Source: Bacteroidota bacterium
GTDB taxonomy: Bacteria; Bacteroidota; Bacteroidia; Flavobacteriales_D; Crocinitomicaceae
Assembly: GCA_030148165.1 (NCBI GenBank)
Contig: JASBTZ010000003.1
Coordinates: forward strand, 124,001-188,000
Length of the DNA: 64,000 nucleotides
Direction of reading: 5' to 3'
Shown: piece by piece, positions 7,960 to 17,241 of the stretch
Layout: every line of letters starts with the position of its first letter
Numbering within the stretch: the first letter of the stretch is position 1
Made by a program: the position numbers and the translations under genes
Notes under the pieces: model-generated
The model's database searches: none
Seen by the model: the letters and a program-made list of their open reading frames with translations, nothing else
Told to the model about the DNA's origin: nothing

Positions 7960-9156
7960 TTACTTCATTCGGAATAAAATGACAAAAGATGAGATCAGGG
8001 TTAAGCCTGCTATGGTGTATATAGCTGTTCCGATATTGAAATAATCAGCCAGAATACCTGTTATAATGGCTCCAAAAGCGTATCCGAGATCCCTCCAGAG
8101 TCGAAATACCCCGATACTTTTCGCTCGGTCTTGTGGATGCGTATTGTCAGCAACCGCCGCAAGAAAGGTAGGGTAGACCAGGGCTGTACCGAGTCCAAGG
8201 ATCACTGAAAGAACAACAAAATGAACATACACTTCGGCCATAGGAAAAAGGATCAATGCGATACCTTGCATTAACATACCATAGAATAGTATGCGTTTTT
8301 TGTTAAAGTGATCGGCCATTTTACCGGTAAATAGTTGACCGAATCCCCACACGGCAGGATAAATAGATGCAATAATACCAATATCGGCTAATTCAAATTT
8401 AAGACTAGCCAGAAGTAGGGGTAAAATCCCCCATATCATTCCATCGTTGAGGTTGTTAACCAGTCCTGCTTGACTTATCGAGCTCAAATTCGGATGTCTT
8501 AAAGTAGTATCGATAAATACATTATCCAGTTTCTTTACCTCACTTTTTTGACTCTCCAGCGATACGTGGTGCCGTGTATCCTTGATAAGGAAAATACTCA
8601 CCAAAAGTCCGAGTCCGCTTAAACCAATCCCAAGATAGAACGGGTATGGTCGAACGCCATATGTTGCCGCAATCCAACCGGTGAATAGTGCAACAACAGC
8701 AACTGCTACGTATCCGGCAAATTCATTCAGTCCCATGGCAAAGCCACGATTTTTTTCTCCCACCAGATCGATCTTCATCACAACCGTACTGCTCCAGGTC
8801 AATCCCTGGTTGATACCCAATAGAACATTTGCTGCTATTATCCAGTTCCAGCTTCCGGCGTTCATCAGGATAAATGGAATAGGAAGGCCAATGATCCAGC
8901 CTAGAACCAAGAGTCTCTTTCGCCCAAATAGATTTGCAAAAGCGCCTGTATAGTAATTCGTTACGGCTTTAACAATGCCAAAGACGATGATAAATGAGAG
9001 AATAGTTGTCTTCGCTGCCATGCCAAATTCTACCTCTGCAATTTCAGGAAGAATGGACCGTTCCAATCCAACCATACCACCGACGAATGCATTGACAATG
9101 ACAAGCAATGTAAATTGTTGCCAGTTTTCACGAAGTCCGAGTTGAGCTTTATCCAA
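7960..9156 (-). CDS. MFS transporter
   Basis: 398 residues with about twelve hydrophobic membrane segments in two halves separated by a charged loop (SLESQKSEVKKLDN, about 200-213). The loop after helix 2 has NLFGRKRLLVLG, the MFS signature, and the second half repeats it as GKMADHFNKKRILFYG. The C-terminal half contains DRAKSIGVFRLWRDLGYAFG. It belongs to the general sugar/drug/anion MFS group; the substrate is not evident. It ends 49 bases from the BatA gene and starts 3 bases downstream of the T9SS protein gene. Confidence 0.85.
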   Translation of the reverse strand: MDKAQLGLRENWQQFTLLVIVNAFVGGMVGLERSILPEIAEVEFGMAAKTTILSFIIVFGIVKAVTNYYTGAFANLFGRKRLLVLGWIIGLPIPFILMNAGSWNWIIAANVLLGINQGLTWSSTVVMKIDLVGEKNRGFAMGLNEFAGYVAVAVVALFTGWIAATYGVRPYPFYLGIGLSGLGLLVSIFLIKDTRHHVSLESQKSEVKKLDNVFIDTTLRHPNLSSISQAGLVNNLNDGMIWGILPLLLASLKFELADIGIIASIYPAVWGFGQLFTGKMADHFNKKRILFYGMLMQGIALILFPMAEVYVHFVVLSVILGLGTALVYPTFLAAVADNTHPQDRAKSIGVFRLWRDLGYAFGAIITGILADYFNIGTAIYTIAGLTLISSFVILFRMK

Positions 9157-9159
9157 GAT

Positions 9160-9810
9160 TTATTTATCAGTTTTGTTAAATCGGTAGCGATGAGCTTTGC
9201 TCTGATCAATCAGGATAAGCCAATAAATTCCACCAGTGAGAGTACTTATGTCAATCTCTCCATTTGGAAAAGATACTGTTTTTAATAATTTACCTTCTAC
9301 TGAATAAATACTTGCTGATAGGGTCTTATAAGGCAAGTTATCAAGATATAGTTTATCCAAGGCAGGATTAGGATAAAGTCTGGCCTCCTTGATTTTATTT
9401 TCTTCAATCCCTATAATCTCTATAACTTCAAAAGAAATGGAATCATTATCGTCAACCACTATACCTGGATTACAAGGAGCTGGCGCCATGCCAGTCGTTA
9501 AGGTAAGATTGAAAGTATATGTTCCGGCTGGTAAAGGATTGATTTTAAAAGTGTCCGCTGTATTGCAAATGGTAGTCAACATGCCCAGACAGTGATGTGT
9601 TCCCGCAAGAATGTTATTTCCAACTATATCATATGACATGGTGTCGAGTTCACAGCCTGAACTTGGAAATTGGAGATCTGCATAGATGTAGATTGTATCG
9701 ATGAGCGCAATAGGAGAAGGGGGGGTAATGGTCAAGCTTTGGATGACAGACTGTGATAAACTTGAAAATGAGAATAACAACACAGGATATAATACTAAAA
9801 GCTTTTTCAT
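9160..9810 (-). CDS. Secreted protein with T9SS type A sorting domain
   Basis: 216 residues from the ATG at 9808-9810. The longer open frame upstream is rejected because this ATG begins a clear signal peptide (MKKLLVLYPVLLFSFSSLSQ). The middle holds four or five cysteines (GCELDT, HHCLGM, TICNTA, PAPCNPG) in an Ig-like beta-rich region with PLPAGTYTFNLTLTTG. The C-terminal 75 residues are a T9SS sorting domain (EARLYPNPALDKLYLDN, then GGIYWLILIDQ), so the protein should be exported through the type IX system. The function of the central domain is unknown. Its 5' region overlaps no other gene but lies just 49 bases from the divergent NYN gene. Confidence 0.8.
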   Translation of the reverse strand: MKKLLVLYPVLLFSFSSLSQSVIQSLTITPPSPIALIDTIYIYADLQFPSSGCELDTMSYDIVGNNILAGTHHCLGMLTTICNTADTFKINPLPAGTYTFNLTLTTGMAPAPCNPGIVVDDNDSISFEVIEIIGIEENKIKEARLYPNPALDKLYLDNLPYKTLSASIYSVEGKLLKTVSFPNGEIDISTLTGGIYWLILIDQSKAHRYRFNKTDK

Positions 9811-9859
9811 ACAATTAAAGATAAGAATTTCTTGTGATGCGTTATTATGCGTAAATTTA

Positions 9860-10600
9860 ATGTCAATTATGATAGAAAACACAAAACTGGCGGTGCTTAT
9901 CGACGGTGATAATGTCCCATCCAAATACATCAAAGAGATGATGGAGGAGATCACCAAATACGGAACACCGACCATTAAAAGAATATACGGAGACTGGACC
10001 AAGCCACATTTAATTAAATGGAAAAACGTCCTTCTGGAAAACGCGATTTCTCCCATTCAGCAGTATGGTTATACAACGGGAAAGAATGCAACGGATTCAG
10101 CAATGATCATCGATGCTATGGATATTTTATATTCAGGAGATGTCAATGGTTTTTGTCTTGTTTCGTCCGATAGCGATTTCACGAAACTAGCCACACGTCT
10201 GCGCGAAGCAGGAAAGGTGGTTTATGGAATAGGAGAGAAGAAGACTCCGGATCCATTCATCGTGGCGTGCGATAAGTTCATTTACCTGGAAATCCTGAAT
10301 CCAACACTTAAGAATCAAGGGAAAGGGAAGGAGAAAAAAGCAAGCCTTCAATCGATCACGCCAACGTTGATGCGTCTTTTGCAATCTACTGTGGATGACC
10401 TCGGAGATGATGAAGGATGGGCATTTCTTGGAGATGTTGGTTCATTGATCATGAAAAAGCAACCGAACTTTGATCCACGTAACTTCGGATTTGAGAAAAT
10501 GACACCTTTCTTTAAGTCACTCAAGGAATTCGAGATCGAACAGCGTGATCAACCAAATACCAGGCATAAGCTGATTTATGTGAGGAATAAAAGAGGATAA
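9860..10600 (+). CDS. NYN-domain ribonuclease-like protein with C-terminal LOTUS (OST-HTH) domain
   Basis: 246 residues from ATG 9860; ATG 9869 (MIENTKLAVLIDGDN) is an equally good start. The N-terminal NYN/PIN-like domain (about 4-140) has the acidic metal-binding residues in VLIDGDN, NATDSAMIIDAMD and LVSSDSDF. A linker rich in lysine leads to a helix-turn-helix LOTUS/OST-HTH domain (about 160-246: LLQSTVDDLGDDEGWAFLGDVGSLI). The family (LabA/DUF88) is believed to act on RNA; the target is unknown. It is monocistronic, divergent from the T9SS gene, and followed by a strong terminator. Confidence 0.85.
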   Translation: MSIMIENTKLAVLIDGDNVPSKYIKEMMEEITKYGTPTIKRIYGDWTKPHLIKWKNVLLENAISPIQQYGYTTGKNATDSAMIIDAMDILYSGDVNGFCLVSSDSDFTKLATRLREAGKVVYGIGEKKTPDPFIVACDKFIYLEILNPTLKNQGKGKEKKASLQSITPTLMRLLQSTVDDLGDDEGWAFLGDVGSLIMKKQPNFDPRNFGFEKMTPFFKSLKEFEIEQRDQPNTRHKLIYVRNKRG

Positions 10601-10608
10601 TTAACACA

Positions 10609-10637
10609 AAAAAGCCTGCTCAGTGAGCAGGCTTTTT
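10609..10637. terminator. Bidirectional intrinsic terminator
   Basis: A 14-bp perfect stem (AAAAAGCCTGCTCA with TGAGCAGGCTTTTT) lies between the convergent NYN gene and the lipoprotein gene. It gives a U tract on both strands. Confidence 0.9.
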
Positions 10638-10655
10638 ATATAAGATCCATTTTTC

Positions 10656-11243
10656 TTAACGATCCATCTCGTTCATCTCATTAATGACGTCATCCAGCTT
10701 CGCCGTGTTGCTCGCAACTAATGCCAGGTCAGCATCATTCATTTGTTCCATCATCGGACCCATCATTTGCTTCATCATCGTCTTTGCTTGTTGACTGGCA
10801 GCATCATCTTCCATTTTATCGTATTCTTCCATGCCTTTCGCATAAGCGTAGCCCATGGAGATCACCATTGATTTAGCGAAGAATCCATTGTCCCATCCGT
10901 ACTTATCCAAAATTGCAACGACTTTCGGTTGAGCCAGCATCGCTTCCCAGTTTTGATCATTTGGTGAGCTTTCTTCAATTTCCAGACTAAGCGCTTCCAA
11001 TTCTTTCGTCATCGGCACAATGGTTTCGATGAACTTATCGATATCACTTTCGTTTAGAATAGAGACTTCCTTAGAAAGGCCAACAGTTTCAGTTATTTCA
11101 TCAAGCTCTTCCTGAGCTTCTTCCTGTGTCATTACGGTGTCATCGTCTGACTCATTTCCATCTTCTAATTGATCTGAGCCACCACTACAAGCAGTTGAAA
11201 AGAGTAGTGATAACATCAATATTGTACTGAATAAATGTTTCAT
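10656..11243 (-). CDS. Hypothetical lipoprotein (195 aa)
   Basis: Signal peptide with lipobox LLFSTAC-S (Cys at about residue 19), then an acidic low-complexity linker (DQLEDGNESDDDTVMTQEEAQEELDEI). The helical C-terminal half is rich in Met and Gln (QQAKTMMKQMMGPMMEQM). I do not recognise a named family. It lies 41 bases downstream of the double-AAA+ gene with only a short gap, so it is probably the last gene of that operon, and a terminator follows. It would be anchored to the inner or outer membrane. No catalytic motif is apparent. Confidence 0.75.
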   Translation of the reverse strand: MKHLFSTILMLSLLFSTACSGGSDQLEDGNESDDDTVMTQEEAQEELDEITETVGLSKEVSILNESDIDKFIETIVPMTKELEALSLEIEESSPNDQNWEAMLAQPKVVAILDKYGWDNGFFAKSMVISMGYAYAKGMEEYDKMEDDAASQQAKTMMKQMMGPMMEQMNDADLALVASNTAKLDDVINEMNEMDR

Positions 11244-11284
11244 TGTGTATTAAATTTTAGTGAATGACTAAGTTAATGAAAGAA

Positions 11285-13873
11285 TTAAAATCCAATCGAC
11301 CTTCTCTTGCTGTAATCTAAGGTCGATACCGGGAGGTTCTTAAGATCTTCCAGTGTGACCGTGCTCATTAAAGCTTTTGAACGCTCTTTAGCTGGCAAAT
11401 TAGCCATACGTAAGCTGTGATTCTTGACGATCGTTTGAATGATGTTACGAACATAACGGCCGTTTCCGAAGAACTTATCCTTGTTCTGAGCAGCTGTTGT
11501 AAATGTTTCCTTAAGGGATTCTTTTGCTTTATCATCTGCTTTCAGATCATCCCAGCCCAACATGATCTCAGCGATCTGCATTAACTCCTCTTCATTGTAA
11601 TCTTCAAACTTGATTGTTTGCTCAAATCGCGAGCTCAATCCCGGATTCGATTCGAGGAATTCCTTCATGTTGTCCGGATAACCCGCAGCGATCACAATAA
11701 ACTCTTTATTTCGATCTTCCATACGCTTAAGTATGGTGTTGATCGCTTCCGCACCAAATGAATCGTTATCTCCCAGCTTTAAAGAGTAGGCTTCATCAAT
11801 GAATAAAACTCCGCCAATGGCTTTATCAACGACAGCTGCTGTTTTAGCGGATGTCTGACCGGAGAATCCTGCTACAAGTGATTCACGATCACATTCAATC
11901 AAATGACCTCTTTCAATGATGCCAAGAGCCTTAAAGATCTTCGCATAAATCCGAGCTACCGTGGTTTTACCTGTTCCAGGATTACCAATAAAGATCGTGT
12001 GCAGGACAAACTGATTCAATACATCTTTGCCGATCTCATGATAATACTTTACGAGCTTAACCAAATCCCGAATTTGCATTTTGATACTGTCAAGACCGAT
12101 CATGTTGTCCAGTTCACTGAGTGATTCCTGTAGCAAGGTCTTATCAATTTCAAATGATAGGTTCTTTCTTTCGCCCGTATTAAAGATCTTTTTAAAGTCT
12201 TCAAGCTCGATCGTCGATAATTTGTCTTTCGACATTTTGTCCATCTTCTTTTCTGCAACGAGCCTGAGTGCCAAATTCATCTTGGCTTCATCAACCAATG
12301 ACATCACATATCGGGCATTTCCAAAAGTTCTGTCCCTATCTCTGTATGCTCTGGTTAGCTGGCTGTAAAGGAATCCACGAGCTTCTTCTGTTATACTTAG
12401 GCTTCTGTTCTCCAGACCGTAATCCGCAATCTGGATCAATTCATCCGGAACATAATCTGTGAAAGTAAAATACTGTTGAAAGCGTGATCTAAGTCCCGGA
12501 TTCGAGTTAATGAACGCATTCATTTCCTCCGGATATCCTGCAACCAAAACGATGAGGTCGCCTGGTCCTTCCGACATTTCTCTTAATAGAATTTCGATGG
12601 CTTCGTGACCAAAATCCCGCGGTGAATCTTCCCGATATAAAGAATATGCTTCATCAATAAAAAGGATTCCTCCTCTCGCGAGACTGATGGCCTCTTTTAC
12701 CCGAGGAGCTGTTTGACCAATGTACTCTGCTATCAGATCCGCCCGGTCGACTTCATGAACGTGCCCTTTTGAGAGGATACCAAGCGCCTTGTAGATCTGT
12801 CCTAATTTCTTTGCTACAGTTGTTTTTCCCGTTCCGGGGTTACCTGTAAATACTGCGTGCAGTTTTGCTTTTTTCTGATTGTCGATCCCTTTCTCAGCCC
12901 GCAGCTTTTCATATTGGAAATAGCCAATGTAATTTCTCAATTGAGATTTGATCTCATTCAATCCGATCAATCGGTCGAAGTCATCCAGTAGTTCATCCAA
13001 GGACTTCTCGTCAACCTCACCTACAGCTTGTGTTTGTGTTACGTTGCTGGTGGCGGGCTTATTGCTGACAGCAGGATCTCCTTCGATCCAATCCGTACCT
13101 ACTGTGAATGGCGCAACTGCAATTCTCGTTCCCATGAATAAGAGATGCATTTCGTATTCACCCTCGATCCATGTACGCGTATCCATCGCACCATAGCCGA
13201 TGGTTACGACTTCAATATTTTTGTCAACTTTTACGATACGAGTGTCTCTCCCTTTTAACTGGTCATTGGCTTTGTTGATATAGAGAAACTCAAATTCCCC
13301 ATACCATTCTCCACCAAGTGTATTCGAAAACATCAGCTCCGTGTTGACATAGCGTGTAGCGCCTTTTTTAAATTGAGTCAGGTATTTTCTTTCACCCATG
13401 GGGATTTCCTTCGTATCGGTTTCATAGAACTTAATGCTGTCTATTCTCAGATACGGATTGTTGTCGAGAGTGACTTGTCCGGCATTTTCGACATAGAATT
13501 CTTTATTACCAACTTCTACATCATCGATATAAGCGGTCCAGCGATAATGGCCTTTCTTCCAGAATGTTTTGTTTTCGTTTCCCCATCCGGCCCGATGGAT
13601 TACGACGTCCTGGTTAGTATTAACCGTTACGTCTTCCGTTTTGTCATAGAAAGCTGTTGCCCAGTTAGCGCCTTCTTTCTTTTGGCAGACCAATCTTATC
13701 TTACAGGCCCATTGCTCTTCGTCAAATAAAATGTTGTAAAAAGAAACAGCTGCGCTGATCCAATCCGTGTCCTGTTCAATGTAGACTGTGCGAAATCTTT
13801 TCTCAGCTGCTAACCAGTCTGCGTACAAATAACATTGAATGTCTTTAAACTTATACCTGTGTTTATCTGCCAT
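11285..13873 (-). CDS. Double AAA+ ATPase of the CbxX/CfxQ (SpoVK) family with duplicated N-terminal beta domain
   Basis: 862 residues. Residues about 1-285 are beta-rich and seem to hold two copies of one domain, each ending in a similar pattern (KKGHYRWTAYIDDVEV..FYVE and IEGEYEMHLLFMGTRI..FTVG). AAA+ module 1 (about 300-550) has Walker A GNPGTGKTTVAKK near 345, Walker B ILFIDEAYSLY and an arginine-containing GLRSRFQQ. Module 2 (about 575-850) has GNPGTGKTTVARI near 630, VLFIDEAYSL and GLSSRFEQ. CbxX proteins are hexameric remodelling ATPases (Rubisco activase, EccA, SpoVK relatives). The N-terminal part is not one I recognise and probably binds the client. It is preceded by the HD gene (23-base gap) and followed by a lipoprotein. 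Confidence 0.85.
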   Translation of the reverse strand: MADKHRYKFKDIQCYLYADWLAAEKRFRTVYIEQDTDWISAAVSFYNILFDEEQWACKIRLVCQKKEGANWATAFYDKTEDVTVNTNQDVVIHRAGWGNENKTFWKKGHYRWTAYIDDVEVGNKEFYVENAGQVTLDNNPYLRIDSIKFYETDTKEIPMGERKYLTQFKKGATRYVNTELMFSNTLGGEWYGEFEFLYINKANDQLKGRDTRIVKVDKNIEVVTIGYGAMDTRTWIEGEYEMHLLFMGTRIAVAPFTVGTDWIEGDPAVSNKPATSNVTQTQAVGEVDEKSLDELLDDFDRLIGLNEIKSQLRNYIGYFQYEKLRAEKGIDNQKKAKLHAVFTGNPGTGKTTVAKKLGQIYKALGILSKGHVHEVDRADLIAEYIGQTAPRVKEAISLARGGILFIDEAYSLYREDSPRDFGHEAIEILLREMSEGPGDLIVLVAGYPEEMNAFINSNPGLRSRFQQYFTFTDYVPDELIQIADYGLENRSLSITEEARGFLYSQLTRAYRDRDRTFGNARYVMSLVDEAKMNLALRLVAEKKMDKMSKDKLSTIELEDFKKIFNTGERKNLSFEIDKTLLQESLSELDNMIGLDSIKMQIRDLVKLVKYYHEIGKDVLNQFVLHTIFIGNPGTGKTTVARIYAKIFKALGIIERGHLIECDRESLVAGFSGQTSAKTAAVVDKAIGGVLFIDEAYSLKLGDNDSFGAEAINTILKRMEDRNKEFIVIAAGYPDNMKEFLESNPGLSSRFEQTIKFEDYNEEELMQIAEIMLGWDDLKADDKAKESLKETFTTAAQNKDKFFGNGRYVRNIIQTIVKNHSLRMANLPAKERSKALMSTVTLEDLKNLPVSTLDYSKRRSIGF

Positions 13874-13896
13874 AAAACGAATTTAATTAATCGTGT

Positions 13897-14526
13897 TTAT
13901 ATCGCTGTTAATTCCTCTAAAATATTTGCTCTTGCACGCTCTTCGAACAACCTGTGAAATGGCTTCGTGTGAAAGATTCGTTCCCTTGAAAGAAAATCGT
14001 CGAGCACTTTTTTCCTGCCATTCAAATAGGTGAGTTCATCATACATGTTGTATTCTTCACGAACGCTTTTAGCGTAGGCAAAGTAGTGTTCCGTTTCAGC
14101 ACCCAATATAGCCAGATCGAGATCGAGTAAATAATTGGTGTCCGGATCAGAGCTCTCTTCATGTTTCGCAGTAGCAAGAATATGCTTCGTGCAACGATGG
14201 ATCGTGTCAGAATCAACATCCAGTTTTTTCATTTTTTCTTCTGCTATTTCGGCGCTTCTCTTTTCATTGTCCCTTTTTGATGCATCGTAAACATAGTCGT
14301 GATAGAAGATAGCAAATAGCACAGCATTAGGATTGTCCAGATGTTCGCGAATGGATTCGAACAGACCGTACATAAAGCGTAAATGATCGAGATTGTGATA
14401 GTGTCTGTCGTCATCACGGTGGTTCTTTTCAATTTCCTGCCAAAAAGATTGGATCAATTCATCATTCTTAGAATAATGTGAGCATAATGCCGTCCATTCT
14501 GTTTGTAAGTCGATCACGGGTTCCAT
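13897..14526 (-). CDS. HD-superfamily phosphohydrolase-like protein
   Basis: 209 residues of the COG4339 type ('predicted metal-dependent HD superfamily phosphohydrolase'). Metal-binding candidates are HYHNLDH (about residues 41-47), the HD pair in AIFYHDYVYDASKRDNEKRSAE (about 72-93) and the downstream DLDLAILGA. These proteins are full length at about 200 residues. The substrate is unknown; nucleotides are typical for HD enzymes. It lies 27 bases downstream of the TIGR02757 gene and 23 bases upstream of the AAA+ gene, in the ribBA-led group. Confidence 0.85.
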   Translation of the reverse strand: MEPVIDLQTEWTALCSHYSKNDELIQSFWQEIEKNHRDDDRHYHNLDHLRFMYGLFESIREHLDNPNAVLFAIFYHDYVYDASKRDNEKRSAEIAEEKMKKLDVDSDTIHRCTKHILATAKHEESSDPDTNYLLDLDLAILGAETEHYFAYAKSVREEYNMYDELTYLNGRKKVLDDFLSRERIFHTKPFHRLFEERARANILEELTAI

Positions 14527-14553
14527 AAGTACTCTAAAATAACACTTTAAAGA

Positions 14554-15336
14554 TTAAAGGTCTTCTTCGAATGCTCCGACTCCGAAAAGCGCAAAATCGT
14601 ATTTCGCAGGATCATCGGGATTAAATCTTTTTAAAGTATCCATGATCTCTTCCAATGCCTTCCAGTTGTCTTGCTTTCGCGTAAGCAGGCCAAGCTTTCT
14701 GGCAGTGGTGCTCGTATGAACATCAAGTGGAATGTATAATTCTGAAGGGTCTATTTCTTTCCAGATACCGAGGTCCACACCTTTTTTGGGACTCCGAACC
14801 ATCCATCTTAAAAACATGTTCAATCTTTTTGATGCAGAATTTTTAATTGGATTGGAAAGGTGTTTTTCAGAGCGGGGAAGATGATCGGTACGAATGAATT
14901 CATTTCTAAAATTTACTATTCGACCTTTGATGCCTTCAATTTCGGGGTGAACGGCAAATGCTTTCTCAAGTGTCCCGTTCTGATAGATGGCGTGTAAGGC
15001 ACGGAAGTAAAAGTCCAGATCATTACTGTTAAAAGTGCGATGAACGAAGGCAGGCTGCGTTTTTTCCTTGTAATTCATGATGAAATCATGAGGGCTGCTC
15101 CCCATAATGTCAATAAGCTTTTCACCACTTCGAATGATCATCTTTCGATTTCCCCAGGCTATAGTCGAAACAAGAAATCCAATGATTTCCATGTCTTCAC
15201 GATTATTGAATTGATGTACCAACTGAATCGGATCCGATTCAATGAAGTTTGGGTTTTCATATTGATCTGCCTTGAAATCGAGATATTCCTTTAATTCCTC
15301 AGGCTCCATTTGGTTGTGCTTATAAAATTTGACCAT
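14554..15336 (-). CDS. TIGR02757 family protein (DUF2400)
   Basis: 260 residues, complete. Typical stretches are [20 protein letters not shown] (about 52-71), NLDLYFRAL-like [37 protein letters not shown] and [19 protein letters not shown]. It ends with [18 protein letters not shown]. The family is helical, resembles HhH-GPD DNA glycosylase folds and is found mainly in Bacteroidota and some proteobacteria; its role is not established. Its start overlaps the end of the ABC ATPase gene by 17 bases, so translation is coupled. Confidence 0.9.
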   Translation of the reverse strand: MVKFYKHNQMEPEELKEYLDFKADQYENPNFIESDPIQLVHQFNNREDMEIIGFLVSTIAWGNRKMIIRSGEKLIDIMGSSPHDFIMNYKEKTQPAFVHRTFNSNDLDFYFRALHAIYQNGTLEKAFAVHPEIEGIKGRIVNFRNEFIRTDHLPRSEKHLSNPIKNSASKRLNMFLRWMVRSPKKGVDLGIWKEIDPSELYIPLDVHTSTTARKLGLLTRKQDNWKALEEIMDTLKRFNPDDPAKYDFALFGVGAFEEDL

Positions 15337-15970
15337 CAGACATGGTCAATTTTCGATCAGTGAGTTTCGCTAAGTCTTCATTATGGGTGACAATGACAAA
15401 AGTTTGATTGAATTCATCACGCAATTTAAAGAACAGCTCGTGTAGCTCACGTGAGTTTTTACTATCAAGATTTCCTGATGGTTCGTCCGCTAAGATCACA
15501 GATGGCTTGTTGATCAATGATCGTGCAACGGCAATACGCTGTTGCTCACCACCGGAGAGCTCACTTGGTTTGTGCTCGGAACGCTCCTCTAGTCCAAGGA
15601 CCTCCAATAATCGATATGCTTCAGCTCGTGCATCTTTCATGCTAACTCCCTTAATGAGTGCCGGAAGCGTGATGTTTTCCAAAGCAGTGAACTCTGGGAG
15701 AAGTTGATGAAATTGAAAGATGAATCCTATATGTTGATTTCTAAATGCTGATAATTTCTTGCTGGAAAGCTTGAATGGATTCACTCCATTGATTTCGATT
15801 GTTCCCTCATCAGGAGTGTCTAGAGTTCCCAGTATTTGAAGTAAAGTCGTTTTTCCCGCTCCGGAAGATCCAACGATTGAAACGATTTCACCTGTGGCGA
15901 TTTCCAGATCAATTCCTTTTAGTATCTGTAAGTGATCAAAAGACTTTTGTATGTTGGAGGCCTTTAGCAT
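15320..15970 (-). CDS. lolD: ABC transporter ATP-binding protein, LolD-like
   Basis: 216 residues, a complete ATPase subunit. Motifs are Walker [12 protein letters not shown] (about residues 34-44), the Q-loop in [17 protein letters not shown], signature [15 protein letters not shown], Walker [13 protein letters not shown] and switch His in [10 protein letters not shown]. The pattern is that of the LolD/MacB/FtsE group, which extrudes lipoproteins or other envelope substrates. The permease (LolC/E-type) is not in the window. It abuts ribBA by one shared base and overlaps TIGR02757. Confidence 0.85.
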   Translation of the reverse strand: MLKASNIQKSFDHLQILKGIDLEIATGEIVSIVGSSGAGKTTLLQILGTLDTPDEGTIEINGVNPFKLSSKKLSAFRNQHIGFIFQFHQLLPEFTALENITLPALIKGVSMKDARAEAYRLLEVLGLEERSEHKPSELSGGEQQRIAVARSLINKPSVILADEPSGNLDSKNSRELHELFFKLRDEFNQTFVIVTHNEDLAKLTDRKLTMSDGQIL

Positions 15971-17187
15971 TAAGATTTATTCAATTTTAGAGAGTGTCCC
16001 ATCTTATCGCGCTTTGTTTTCAGGTAAAGCTCGTTGTGTTGATTGCTTTCGATCTCCAAAGCCACATTTTCAACAATCTCCAGTCCATACCCGATAAGTC
16101 CTGTGCGCTTTTTGGGGTTGTTGCTCATCAGCTTCATCTTACTCACACCTAGCGCTCGTAAGATCTGAGCTCCGATACCATAATCGCGCTCATCTGCTTT
16201 AAATCCGAGTTTGATATTCGCTTCCAGTGTGTCGTATCCTTCTTCCTGTAACTTGTAGGCTTTTAGTTTGTTGGTGAGTCCAATTCCACGACCTTCCTGG
16301 TTCATATAGATGATAACTCCTTTACCTTCCTTTTCAATTAACTCCATGGCTTTATGAAGCTGTGGTCCGCAATCGCAACGGCAAGATCCGAAGATGTCTC
16401 CCGTCATACAAGAGGAATGTACACGCGTTAATATTGGTTCAGATTCATCCCATTCTCCTTTCACCAAGGCCAGATGTTCTTTTCCGGAATTAGTCTCGCG
16501 AAATAAATGCAATTTGAAGTCACCAATATTGGTCGGAAGCTGCACATCTATTACAGGCTCGATCAACGATTCTGTCTTAATCCGATATTCGATCAGATCT
16601 TCAATGGAAACGATCTTAAGGTCAAATTTCTTTGCGATTTCGACTAATTGCGGTAGGCGAGCCATGGTACCGTCTTCATTTAGTATCTCAACAATCACAC
16701 CTGCCGGTTCAAATCCAGCCATACGTGCCAGGTCTATCGCTGCTTCGGTATGTCCTGCTCGGCGCAAAACTCCACCTTTACGGGCTCGAAGAGGGAAGAT
16801 GTGTCCGGGTTTACCCAATTCTTCAGGTTTAATATTCGGGTCGATGAGTGCCTGTATAGTCTTCGAGCGATCACTCGCACTGATTCCCGTGGTACAGCCG
16901 TGTCCGATAAGGTCAACTGACACAGTAAAAGGTGTCTCATATGCTGCTGAGTTACTTTGAACCATTAGATTCAGACCAAGCTCGTCGCATCGGTCTTCTA
17001 CTAACGGGGCACAGACAAGTCCGCGTCCATGTGTAACCATAAAATTGATGATCTCCGGAGAAATGTTTCGGGCTGCCGTAACAAAATCACCCTCATTCTC
17101 GCGGTTTTCATCGTCTACTACGATAACCACGTTTCCCTTTTTGATCTCCTCAATTGCTTCTTCAATCGTATTTAATGAAATATCCAT
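15970..17187 (-). CDS. ribBA: Bifunctional riboflavin enzyme: DHBP synthase / GTP cyclohydrolase II
   Basis: 405 residues. The N-terminal half (about 1-205) is 3,4-dihydroxy-2-butanone 4-phosphate synthase, with [11 protein letters not shown] near residue 25 and [11 protein letters not shown]. The C-terminal half (about 206-400) is GTP cyclohydrolase II, with the zinc-binding cysteines in [20 protein letters not shown] near residue 257, NQEGRGIGL and the [17 protein letters not shown] stretch. Together they begin the two branches of riboflavin synthesis. It is the first gene of the group running to the AAA+ protein, and a TATTTTTG promoter element (17206-17213) lies 18 bases before the ATG. 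No FMN riboswitch is visible in the short leader. Confidence 0.95.
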   Translation of the reverse strand: MDISLNTIEEAIEEIKKGNVVIVVDDENRENEGDFVTAARNISPEIINFMVTHGRGLVCAPLVEDRCDELGLNLMVQSNSAAYETPFTVSVDLIGHGCTTGISASDRSKTIQALIDPNIKPEELGKPGHIFPLRARKGGVLRRAGHTEAAIDLARMAGFEPAGVIVEILNEDGTMARLPQLVEIAKKFDLKIVSIEDLIEYRIKTESLIEPVIDVQLPTNIGDFKLHLFRETNSGKEHLALVKGEWDESEPILTRVHSSCMTGDIFGSCRCDCGPQLHKAMELIEKEGKGVIIYMNQEGRGIGLTNKLKAYKLQEEGYDTLEANIKLGFKADERDYGIGAQILRALGVSKMKLMSNNPKKRTGLIGYGLEIVENVALEIESNQHNELYLKTKRDKMGHSLKLNKS

Positions 17188-17205
17188 GATCGCCCAAATT
17201 TTCTA

Positions 17206-17213
17206 CAAAAATA
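17206..17213 (-). promoter_or_regulatory. Candidate -7 element of ribBA promoter
   Basis: Reads TATTTTTG on the minus strand, a perfect TAnnTTTG, in the 54-base gap between the glycosyltransferase stop and the ribBA start. No clear TTG is found 19 bases upstream, so the -33 half is weak. Confidence 0.45.
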
Positions 17214-17241
17214 CGCTTATTATCGGATTTAATTATCGAAA

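Noticed and set aside
9811-10056. 82-residue N-terminal extension of the T9SS protein
   Set aside because: It lies across the divergent NYN gene and its 5' region; the internal ATG at 9810 begins a clean signal peptide.
16661-16668. CCATGGTA inside ribBA as another operator copy
   Set aside because: It lacks the full TACCATGGTA symmetry and lies in coding sequence.
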